Part shown: positions 1 to 5,883 of the stretch, one piece after another
Position numbering within the stretch: the first letter of the stretch is position 1
How the letters are laid out: every line of letters begins with the position of its first letter
Origin: Muribaculaceae bacterium
Lineage (GTDB): Bacteria; Bacteroidota; Bacteroidia; Bacteroidales; Muribaculaceae
Assembly: GCA_902836725.1 (NCBI GenBank)
Contig: CADFRV010000065.1
Span: forward strand, 1 to 11,690
Length of the DNA: 11,690 bases
Direction: 5' to 3'
Translations under genes and position numbers: made by a program
Notes under the pieces: generated by a model
The model's input: only the letters and a program-made list of their open reading frames with translations
The model's database searches: none
What the model was told of the DNA's origin: nothing

Positions 1-55
1 ACTCGAGACCTCCGGGTTATGAATCCGACGCTCTAACCAACTGAGCTATCCCGCC
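1..55 (-). tRNA. tRNA with CAT anticodon (probably elongator tRNA-Met), 3' part missing
   Basis: Read on the minus strand, the sequence starts GGCGGGA at base 55. It continues with TA, a D-stem pair GCTC/GAGC around the loop AGTTGGTTA, and an anticodon loop TTCATAA whose CAT anticodon lies at 19-21. The variable region and the start of the T arm follow before the left window edge cuts it off. The anticodon stem has one A-C mismatch next to the loop. CAT is used by elongator Met, initiator Met and the lysidine-modified Ile tRNA. Initiator is unlikely because the anticodon stem lacks three consecutive G-C pairs. Ile2 cannot be fully excluded without the 3' half. A promoter lies directly upstream. 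Confidence 0.88.
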
Positions 56-66
56 GTTTGCGAGTG

Positions 67-98
67 CAAAGTTACAACCGTTTTTTCATTTTGCCAAA
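67..98 (-). promoter_or_regulatory. Promoter of the CAT tRNA gene
   Basis: On the minus strand there is TTTG (95-98), a 20-base spacer, then TAACTTTG (67-74). This matches the Bacteroidetes housekeeping promoter pattern (-33 TTTG, -7 TAnnTTTG). The predicted start site, about seven bases downstream near base 60, is only a few bases before the tRNA 5' end at 55, as expected for a stable RNA gene. The remaining upstream sequence (99-274) is AT-rich and shows no gene. Confidence 0.75.
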
Positions 99-274
99 TT
101 TTATCCCATTATTTTTTTAATAATTTTGCGATCTGATGGATGCGATTGAGGTATGACGTTGTTAAATAGCGAGTTGTGTTTTTCCGGTATTTTGTATTTA
201 TTCAGGCTATGATTGTATCGTCGAAATTCTGCTAGTGATATAATCGGCGTTTTTAACTTATATTAACAATACAA

Positions 275-290
275 AACTAATTAATTAGTT
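275..290. repeat. 16-base AT-rich perfect palindrome overlapping the -33 region
   Basis: AACTAATTAATTAGTT is its own reverse complement and overlaps the -33 region of the operon promoter. Its right half contributes to AATTAGTTG (283-291), which recurs as a direct repeat at 303-311, exactly 20 bases (about two helical turns) downstream. It may be a second binding site or simply promoter-associated AT-rich sequence. Confidence 0.4.
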
Positions 291-319
291 GTTGAATTAA
301 TAAATTAGTTGTAGCTTTG
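289..319 (+). promoter_or_regulatory. Promoter of the blaI-like/blaR-like operon
   Basis: TAGCTTTG at 312-319 is an exact match to the Bacteroidetes -7 consensus TAnnTTTG. A TTG at 289-291 lies 20 bases upstream and can serve as the -33 element. The start site would fall near 325-327, at the left edge of the palindrome GACAATATTGTC. A possible TTG start codon for the repressor at 317 lies inside the -7 box, so the ATG at 365 is the better translation start. The promoter sits in the 309-base non-coding stretch between the tRNA and the repressor gene. Confidence 0.7.
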
Positions 320-325
320 CGTCGT

Positions 326-337
326 GACAATATTGTC
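326..337. promoter_or_regulatory. Palindrome GACAATATTGTC, candidate BlaI-type operator
   Basis: A perfect 12-base palindrome sits at the predicted transcription start, 7 bases after the -7 box and 27 bases before the repressor ATG. BlaI/MecI-family repressors bind dyads built from ACA and TGT half-sites. This site has GACA and TGTC separated by ATAT. Its position would block transcription initiation, so autoregulation by the adjacent repressor is the natural reading. Binding itself is inferred. Confidence 0.55.
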
Positions 338-364
338 GCGGACACGGAATTAAGAAGAATTGCA

Positions 365-757
365 ATGAAAGCAGGCAGGAAAAGACAGATGCTGACAGAG
401 AAAGAAACTGAGATAATGCAGTTGCTTTGGGATAGGGGACCGCTTTTCGTGCGCGAGATGGTGGAACTATATCCGGAGCCTAAACCGCATTTCAATACGT
501 TGGCTACTCTGGTGCGGATTCTGGAGGAAAAAGGATATGTGGGGCATGAGAAGCTCGGCAATTCCCATCGTTTTTATGCGATAGCGAAGAAAAGTGATTT
601 CAGCAGGCGGTCGCTCGGAGAGGTGATTCGCGACTATTTCAATAACAGTTACAAGAATGCCGTTTCCGCTCTGGTGGAGGATGAGAAGATTTCCGTTGAT
701 GAACTCAAGGAGATTATATCCATTATCGAGAGCAAGCGTGAGGGGAAGGAGGACTGA
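365..757 (+). CDS. BlaI/MecI-family transcriptional repressor
   Basis: A winged-helix DNA-binding repressor of the BlaI/MecI family, 130 residues, close to the usual family length. Residues 10-75 form the DNA-binding domain. They include LTEKETEIMQLLWDRGPLFV, the family signature PEPKPHFNTLATLVRILEEK with the recognition helix (about 44-57), and a wing ending near RFYAI. The helical C-terminal part (about 78-125) is the dimerisation region, which in known systems is inactivated by proteolysis under control of BlaR1. An in-frame TTG at 317 would add 16 residues but overlaps the -7 promoter box, so ATG 365 is preferred; ATG 389 is a further alternative. It is followed after 3 bases by the BlaR1-like gene, so the two form a sensor-repressor operon. 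No beta-lactamase gene is present nearby, so the regulated target may be unrelated to beta-lactams. Confidence 0.9.
   Translation: MKAGRKRQMLTEKETEIMQLLWDRGPLFVREMVELYPEPKPHFNTLATLVRILEEKGYVGHEKLGNSHRFYAIAKKSDFSRRSLGEVIRDYFNNSYKNAVSALVEDEKISVDELKEIISIIESKREGKED
746..752 (+). promoter_or_regulatory. Shine-Dalgarno AAGGAGG for the BlaR1-like gene
   Basis: AAGGAGG lies inside the end of the repressor gene, eight bases before ATG 761. It is unusually strong for this window, where other starts lack a clear site. With the 3-base intergenic gap it supports the 761 start and coupled translation. Confidence 0.7.
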
Positions 758-760
758 TTT

Positions 761-2269
761 ATGGGAGAACTTTTCGCATATTCGCTTTATTCGTCACTCA
801 TTCTGGCGGCGATGTACCTGACATATAAGTGGGTGCTCTCGGGTGAGAGGCAGCATGGTTTCAACCGCGCCATACTGTTGGGCATTTATGTGGCGGCAAT
901 AGTTTTGCCGGCGTTTACACTCGGGTTTGGCGGCAGGGTGGATGCTACGGTTGTCATAGATGGTGTGACTGTCGGTTTTATCACTGAAGATGCAGTGGAG
1001 GAAAGCCCGGTATCGTTTTCATGGGCGGCTGTGTTGCTGATACTTTATCTTGCCGGCATTGTAGTCTGTCTTTTCCATACGGCACTTGTAGCAGCCCGGC
1101 TCGTCGGGATAGTACGAAGAGGGGAGCATGTCAGATTAGACGGTAAGTACAGACTGATACTTACAGACGATAAGGGTGTGGCACCGTTCAGCTGGTGGCG
1201 TTATGTGGTGATGCCGCGTCAGGATTTTATCGAATACCAGGATATGATCCTTGTGCATGAACTGAAACACCTGCGTGCGTCGCACTGGTCTGATCTGCTG
1301 TTCGCACAGTGTGTGGCCATTTTCCAATGGTATAATCCTGCGGCATGGCTCATGCGTGAGGAGCTCAAGACCGTGCATGAATATCAGGCCGACGACGCTG
1401 TGATGCGTGCGGGGACGGATATGAGATCATACCAGATGTTGTTGATAAAAAAGGCTGTCGGCACGAGATTCCCGTCACTTGCCAACAGCCTCAATCATAG
1501 TAAACTTAAAAAACGTGTTAACATGATGTACAAAAAAAGTCCCTCGAACGGGCGCCGTATGCGCAGTATCGCGCTTGTGCCCGCAGTATTGGTGGCGCTT
1601 GTCGCCATTAACGTTCCGGCAGTAGGCGCGCTTATCCATGAGGCGTCTGTCGCTGAGGTTCCCTTCCCCGATGACAAAGGTAGTGAAAAATCTGTGAACG
1701 GCAAGATTTCCATCTCCCCGGCTGCAAATAAACCTGTAGAGAAAAGCAGCGCTGACAAATCTCTGGAGAACATGACTGTTTATATTGATGGCAAGAAAAC
1801 CACTGTAAACGAAATGCAGGCTCTTGATCCTGCGATGATCGCATCCATGACAGTTTTCAAGGATAGTGAGATACATATCACCACTAATGGGGCTGCTTCT
1901 GAAATGAAACAGACCCCGAAGTCAAAGTCAGACCTCGAAGTACAATTGCAGGCTCAGGAGATGCCACGTTTTCCCGGTGGTGAGGCTGAATTGATGAGAT
2001 ATGTGGCGATGAACATAAAGTATCCCCAGGAAGCAATGAAAGCCGGAAAAGAGGGAAGGGTGGTAGTTAGATTCGTCGTCTCTGCTGACGGAAAGGTCAC
2101 TGATCCCCAGATTGTGAGAAGTATCGACAAACAGCTTGACGATGAGGCGCTGCGTGTGATCTCTTCATTGCCTGATTTTATTCCCGGAAAGATAGACGGC
2201 AAGCCTGTATCGGTGTGGTACACGATGCCTGTCGTATTCAAGCTAAGCAAGGATGGACTTTCAAAGTGA
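761..2269 (+). CDS. BlaR1-like M56 metallopeptidase with TonB C-terminal domain
   Basis: A 502-residue integral membrane zinc peptidase of family M56, presumably the sensor/protease partner of the upstream repressor. Membrane segments are seen at about 5-27, 37-57, 87-112 and 269-291. The zinc motif HELKH is at 166-170, followed by the second conserved region HEYQADDAV from 206, which should supply the third zinc ligand. After the last membrane segment there is a low-complexity linker, then a segment YIDGKKTTVNEMQ...TVFKDS (about 341-370) that resembles plug-like segments common in Bacteroidetes M56 proteins. A TonB C-terminal domain follows (about 400-495; PRFPGGEAELMRYV, YPQEA, GRVVVRFVV). 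Classical staphylococcal BlaR1 ends instead in a penicillin-binding domain, so the signal sensed here is probably different. The gene ends before a bidirectional terminator. Confidence 0.9.
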   Translation: MGELFAYSLYSSLILAAMYLTYKWVLSGERQHGFNRAILLGIYVAAIVLPAFTLGFGGRVDATVVIDGVTVGFITEDAVEESPVSFSWAAVLLILYLAGIVVCLFHTALVAARLVGIVRRGEHVRLDGKYRLILTDDKGVAPFSWWRYVVMPRQDFIEYQDMILVHELKHLRASHWSDLLFAQCVAIFQWYNPAAWLMREELKTVHEYQADDAVMRAGTDMRSYQMLLIKKAVGTRFPSLANSLNHSKLKKRVNMMYKKSPSNGRRMRSIALVPAVLVALVAINVPAVGALIHEASVAEVPFPDDKGSEKSVNGKISISPAANKPVEKSSADKSLENMTVYIDGKKTTVNEMQALDPAMIASMTVFKDSEIHITTNGAASEMKQTPKSKSDLEVQLQAQEMPRFPGGEAELMRYVAMNIKYPQEAMKAGKEGRVVVRFVVSADGKVTDPQIVRSIDKQLDDEALRVISSLPDFIPGKIDGKPVSVWYTMPVVFKLSKDGLSK

Positions 2270-2291
2270 TTATTGAGGCTTGAACCGACAT

Positions 2292-2341
2292 AAAAATTCC
2301 CCGCATGTAATCTGATTGAAAATTACGTGCGGGGAATTTTT
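2292..2341. terminator. Bidirectional hairpin terminator between convergent genes
   Basis: Two 20-base arms (2292-2311 and 2322-2341) pair with one mismatch around a 10-base loop. The core is ATTCCCCGCA/TGCGGGGAAT. The outer ends are A5 on the left and T5 on the right, so both strands give a GC-rich hairpin followed by a U run. It can stop the BlaI/BlaR operon from the left and the GH127 gene (ending at 2370) from the right. Confidence 0.9.
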
Positions 2342-2369
2342 ATTATAACAGTTGTATAGAAACTGGGGC

Positions 2370-4430
2370 TTATTCAGCTTTTTCGCGGGGGAAGGCCGAA
2401 ATGCGCAGGCGGGCGGCGCCCATCGGCACAAGTGTGAGTTTGGTCTCTTCTGTGCTGCGGGGTGCGAATTTTGTGGGAAGCAGATCGGTCATGCCGGTTT
2501 CATCGTAACCCCATGAAGGTATCTGTACGCCGACGGCGGTGAATTCAAACGGCACGCTTTCGAGGGTGAAGGGGAAATCGTCGGCCGGCCATGCTTTCTT
2601 GGTGACGCTGAACTGCAGGGGGAGGTTGTCTTTATCGACTTTCAGGGCGTAGTTCCAGGCGGATTCCGGTTTCAGCACATAGCAGGGCCAGAGGGAAGCA
2701 TCCACGCCTGCCTGCCAGTGTGAGTCGTCCTGTACGAAATCCTTGTCGCGGCTGTCATGCTGCTCGAAATTCTCGTCTATTTTCAGTGAGAGGGTGAGGG
2801 GACCGTAATTCACGCTCACGCTGGCCTTGTTCTGCTGCCATACCTGTGAGCTGACTGTCATGGGCAGTGTAAGCTCCACAACGTCGCCGTCGCTCCACTG
2901 ACGCTCCAGGCGGATATATTTTCCTGCAGCTTCCGCTATGGCCTGAGGCTCGCCATTGACGCTTACGCTGCTTCCTGCTGCCCATGCGGGCACGCGCAGG
3001 TAAAGCGGGAATGTGACAGCACCGTCGGTGGCCACGGTCAGCTTCACTGTCTCGTCAAAGGGATAGTTGGTGGTCTCGGTGAGTTTCACGCTCTTGCCGT
3101 CGGCCACTTTCGCCGTGGTCTCGCTGGCTGCGTAAAGCATGGTGGCAAGGCCGTTGTCGGTGGTGGCCATCACCAGATGCTCGGCGTAATATGGCCATCC
3201 CATGCCGTGGTTATGCTGGCAGCAACGGCTGCTGAACGGGCTCATCGACAGCATGCCGCGCAGGTTGTTGTCGATGCTCGGGCCGTGGAGTTTCTCGTCG
3301 CTGATGGCCATGTTGGGGGATGTGATATAGCGGAGCGCTTTCATGTCGGTGGTCATTGCGGCGGTGAATGTATTCAGCGCCACATTCTCGCAATGGTCGG
3401 CCCAGAACGGATCGCCGGTGATACCCATCAGTATCTCGTCGCTTGCCATCTGCTCCACTATGGCGCATGTCTCGGCTCCCTGACGGGGATCGAAATATCC
3501 CGCGCGGGCGTTCTCGTCGGCACCATACATGCCGCCAGGCACCTGGCCGTAGCGTTCGCGCATGATATTGAAGTTGTTGTAGGTGGCCTGGAGCATGGCT
3601 TCGTCGCCGGTGTACATGTAGTATGTGGCAGGTTCGCGGAACCCCTGCGCCACGTTCACCCCGTGCCAGTTGGGAAGGGTGGCTGCCTGTGTCCAGTCCG
3701 AAGTGTTCTTGTGGAGCTTCTCTATGAGCGGAAGGACGGTTTCGTCGCCGGTGCGGTTGTAAAGCCAGAGTACGCTCCACAGGTTGTCGCCGCCACGTTT
3801 TTCCTGCCACAGACCTTTGAGAAACTGTGTGTCGGGCACGGTCATTTCCCATTTGAAATAGTCGGTCATGGCATCGAGCACCTTCTGGTCGCCGCTGCTC
3901 TCATAGTAGGTCTGGAGAGCCCAGAGCATCACCATCTGCGCCCATACCTCGGGGTTGCCGTTCTCATAATTGCGCGGTCCGAGGAAGCCGTCATCTTTCA
4001 GGTTTGAGAGCACGGCGTCGAACCACACCTGAGCCTCTTTTTTCATCTCCTCGTCATCGAGGATATAAGCCAGGCTGCAATATCCGCGCAACCAGTAGGG
4101 TACTTCTTCCCATCCGTGGTCGCCGTGGTCGTCGAGCCATTGGTTGTTGTGTTTGTCGAGCCATGCGCTGACAGTGCCGAGCTTGCCGTTGAGACCCTCT
4201 TTCTGCAGTTCGAGATACTTGCGGAGCCACCCTTTGGGCTGCACTTCCCCCACAGGAAGCTTGAGAAGGGGAGCCGCCTGGAGAGGCGCACGGAAGTTGG
4301 TATAGTTGGTGCTTGTGCCTGCGAGCGGACGGTCCACTACCGACACGCTGTTCTGTGCTGCCAGTGCCGACGCTCCCAGAAGGAACGCCACTCCGGCGGT
4401 CAGAAATTTGTGATTGAGCATGTTTGCCAT
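2370..4430 (-). CDS. Secreted GH127/DUF1680-type glycoside hydrolase, probable beta-L-arabinofuranosidase
   Basis: A 686-residue exported enzyme. Residues 1-25 form a signal peptide (hydrophobic LTAGVAFLLGASALAA, likely cleaved near 25); ATG 4421 (M4) is an alternative start. The rest matches the DUF1680 architecture: an (alpha/alpha) barrel from about 50 to 455, with KGWLRKYLELQKEGLNGKL and WEEVPYWLRG, then beta-sandwich regions with PLYLRVPAW and VSVNYGPLTLSL. Catalytic features known from Bifidobacterium HypBA1 can be placed: ETC (E320, C322) and the CC pair (C403, C404) fit the zinc site including the cysteine nucleophile, and E306 in DEN is the likely acid/base. The family releases beta-L-arabinofuranose, but some relatives act on other sugars, so substrate is inferred from family and from the neighbouring GH51. 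The gene starts 57 bases after the upstream unknown gene with no clear promoter between, so co-transcription is likely. Confidence 0.88.
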   Translation of the reverse strand: MANMLNHKFLTAGVAFLLGASALAAQNSVSVVDRPLAGTSTNYTNFRAPLQAAPLLKLPVGEVQPKGWLRKYLELQKEGLNGKLGTVSAWLDKHNNQWLDDHGDHGWEEVPYWLRGYCSLAYILDDEEMKKEAQVWFDAVLSNLKDDGFLGPRNYENGNPEVWAQMVMLWALQTYYESSGDQKVLDAMTDYFKWEMTVPDTQFLKGLWQEKRGGDNLWSVLWLYNRTGDETVLPLIEKLHKNTSDWTQAATLPNWHGVNVAQGFREPATYYMYTGDEAMLQATYNNFNIMRERYGQVPGGMYGADENARAGYFDPRQGAETCAIVEQMASDEILMGITGDPFWADHCENVALNTFTAAMTTDMKALRYITSPNMAISDEKLHGPSIDNNLRGMLSMSPFSSRCCQHNHGMGWPYYAEHLVMATTDNGLATMLYAASETTAKVADGKSVKLTETTNYPFDETVKLTVATDGAVTFPLYLRVPAWAAGSSVSVNGEPQAIAEAAGKYIRLERQWSDGDVVELTLPMTVSSQVWQQNKASVSVNYGPLTLSLKIDENFEQHDSRDKDFVQDDSHWQAGVDASLWPCYVLKPESAWNYALKVDKDNLPLQFSVTKKAWPADDFPFTLESVPFEFTAVGVQIPSWGYDETGMTDLLPTKFAPRSTEETKLTLVPMGAARLRISAFPREKAE

Positions 4431-4487
4431 ATTGTGTGATTGGTGTTTTTATACAATAAGAACTGATGGGTTGGTTATTTTACGGGG

Positions 4488-5804
4488 TTATTTCCCGAGG
4501 ACAAGTTTCTTGCCACCTCTGATATAAATGCCGCGTGGCAGTGTGTCTGCGCAGGTGCCGAGATACTGTCCGTGAAGATTGAAGATGCGGCTGTCTGTGT
4601 GGTTGAGGTTTTCTTTATCTGCGTCTGGAAGCGAAATGCTGTTCATCTCGTAGGGGGAGGTGATTTTCAGGCCGTAGTCCACATGTCCGCCGCCGTTGCC
4701 TTGTGTGAGTGACACGGCGAGCACATTGTCTCCTTCATGCAGTTTCTCTTTCTGCGAGGAGTTGAGTATGATTTCGGCGTAGTTGTTGTCGTTCCATCCT
4801 GTGGCACTCCAGATTTTTGTGCCGTTGAGATATATCACAGGGTTTTCGTCATAGCTGCATGTGAGCGATACCTCCGCGCCTTTCTTTATGTCGGCCATGT
4901 CGTCAGCTGTGAGTGTGAAGTGGCGGCGGATAAGAATAGGACGCACCTGGCTCGGCCATTCCGTGGTGTAGAACATGTTGGCATCGTTGCTGAAAGGGCC
5001 TACCCCTGTTATCCAGTCCGATTCGTCTTCGGAGGGGGAGTACCATTCACATTCTTCGGCCTGCGCGATATCGGAATTGTAGTTGAGCATGTAATATTTG
5101 CACTCCCATGGTCCGTCGGCAACGGTATTGAGCAGGGTGTTGGTGATTCTCATGTCGGCTTCGTAAAGGCCGCAGTCGGCGAAAGCACCGCCCCAGTTCT
5201 GGTGCACGTGCACGGCAATCACATTCTCCGTGCCGTCGGTTTTTAGAAGAGCTTTCTCCTCTTCGGTGAGGAGTTTGTATTCGTCATTGTTCCATCCGTC
5301 GGAAACGGTGTGTACCAGTACTCCGTTGATGTACCATTCCGCCGGTGCGTCGTCGTGCCCGCAGGCCAGGAAGACTGTGCCTTCGGGAAGTGACTCCAAC
5401 GTGAAAGTGCGCCTCATGTACATTTCGGCCATTATTTCAGCAACCACCCATCTGAATGACTTGTGGTTTTTGTAATATTCGTCGGAGCTGAAAGGCGCTG
5501 TGGCTTCCTGCCAGGCGATATCGTTGTCGGTAAGCTGATATTCCGGATCGAACCATTCCCGGCCGTCGGCATCGGTGGCAGGCGCGCCCAGAATCTGGTT
5601 ATAATACCGGTCGGTGTATCGGCGTCCGTCATTGAAAACCCAGACTGTGGCTTTGTACGGGGCATCGGGGGTATATTGCGATGACGGCAGGATCGGTTTG
5701 GCCGCATTGAAATGGCTTGTGATGTTTCCCTGTTGTGCGACCGCGGTGACCGGGATGGTCATTGCCATTGCGGCCAATGTGCATAGTAGTGGTTTTGTTC
5801 TCAT
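4488..5804 (-). CDS. Secreted protein of unknown function with two GH2-like jelly-roll modules (paralog 2)
   Basis: I do not recognise a named family for the full protein. It has 438 residues with a signal peptide (MRTKPLLCTLAAMAMTIPVT..AVAQ, cleavage near 24). Two related modules follow, at about 97-218 and 262-383. Each has the order PFS(S/N)D, RR.FTL, a beta region, Y(I/L)NG, GWN, (E)NV(I/L)AV, then a glycine-rich turn before DCGLY or DYGLK. This pattern resembles the sugar-binding jelly-roll found at the N-terminus of GH2 enzymes and as an accessory module of other hydrolases. No catalytic pair is evident. The C-terminus (about 403-438) is a tail of the type SRIFNLHGQYLG...LPRGIYIRGGKKLVLGK. 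It is closely related along its length to the protein at 9113-10453. Position between GH51 and GH127 genes suggests a carbohydrate-binding or enzyme-assisting role outside the inner membrane; that is inference. Confidence 0.85.
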   Translation of the reverse strand: MRTKPLLCTLAAMAMTIPVTAVAQQGNITSHFNAAKPILPSSQYTPDAPYKATVWVFNDGRRYTDRYYNQILGAPATDADGREWFDPEYQLTDNDIAWQEATAPFSSDEYYKNHKSFRWVVAEIMAEMYMRRTFTLESLPEGTVFLACGHDDAPAEWYINGVLVHTVSDGWNNDEYKLLTEEEKALLKTDGTENVIAVHVHQNWGGAFADCGLYEADMRITNTLLNTVADGPWECKYYMLNYNSDIAQAEECEWYSPSEDESDWITGVGPFSNDANMFYTTEWPSQVRPILIRRHFTLTADDMADIKKGAEVSLTCSYDENPVIYLNGTKIWSATGWNDNNYAEIILNSSQKEKLHEGDNVLAVSLTQGNGGGHVDYGLKITSPYEMNSISLPDADKENLNHTDSRIFNLHGQYLGTCADTLPRGIYIRGGKKLVLGK

Positions 5805-5820
5805 GGTCAGTATGGTTATG

Positions 5821-5857
5821 ATAAAAATTTTGCCAACAATATATTGTTGGCAAAATT
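5821..5857 (-). terminator. 32-base perfect palindrome followed by a U run: terminator and/or operator
   Basis: Bases 5826-5857 are a perfect 32-base palindrome whose inner half-site is TTTTGCCAACAATA. Read on the minus strand it forms a hairpin followed by TTTTTAT, which fits an intrinsic terminator for the GH51 gene ending at 5884. However, the left part of the minus-strand reading (5851-5858) is also an exact TAATTTTG promoter box for the downstream gene starting at 5804. Only 21 bases separate the palindrome from that start codon, so any separate promoter must overlap it. It may therefore be an operator or an attenuator rather than a plain terminator. Confidence 0.65.
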
Positions 5858-5878
5858 AGTAAAAATGTTTAGCTCAAA
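5851..5878 (-). promoter_or_regulatory. Candidate promoter of the second unknown paralog
   Basis: Minus-strand TAATTTTG (5851-5858) matches TAnnTTTG exactly. A TTTG (5875-5878) lies 16 bases upstream, a few bases closer than the usual 19-20, which weakens the call. The predicted start near 5844 would fall at the centre of the 32-base palindrome. Confidence 0.4.
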
Positions 5879-5883
5879 AAAAG

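Noticed and set aside
121..128. TAATTTTG on the plus strand as an extra upstream promoter for the BlaI-like gene
   Set aside because: There is no TTTG 19-21 bases upstream, and a better promoter lies at 289-319; the region is AT-rich enough to give chance matches.
317..364. N-terminal extension of the BlaI-like protein from TTG 317
   Set aside because: The TTG is part of the -7 promoter box and the extra 16 residues do not resemble the family N-terminus.
3177..4007. 276-codon open frame on the plus strand opposite the GH127 gene
   Set aside because: It is antisense to a clearly conserved enzyme with catalytic motifs, shows no recognisable domain, and is explained by GC-biased third positions of the real gene.
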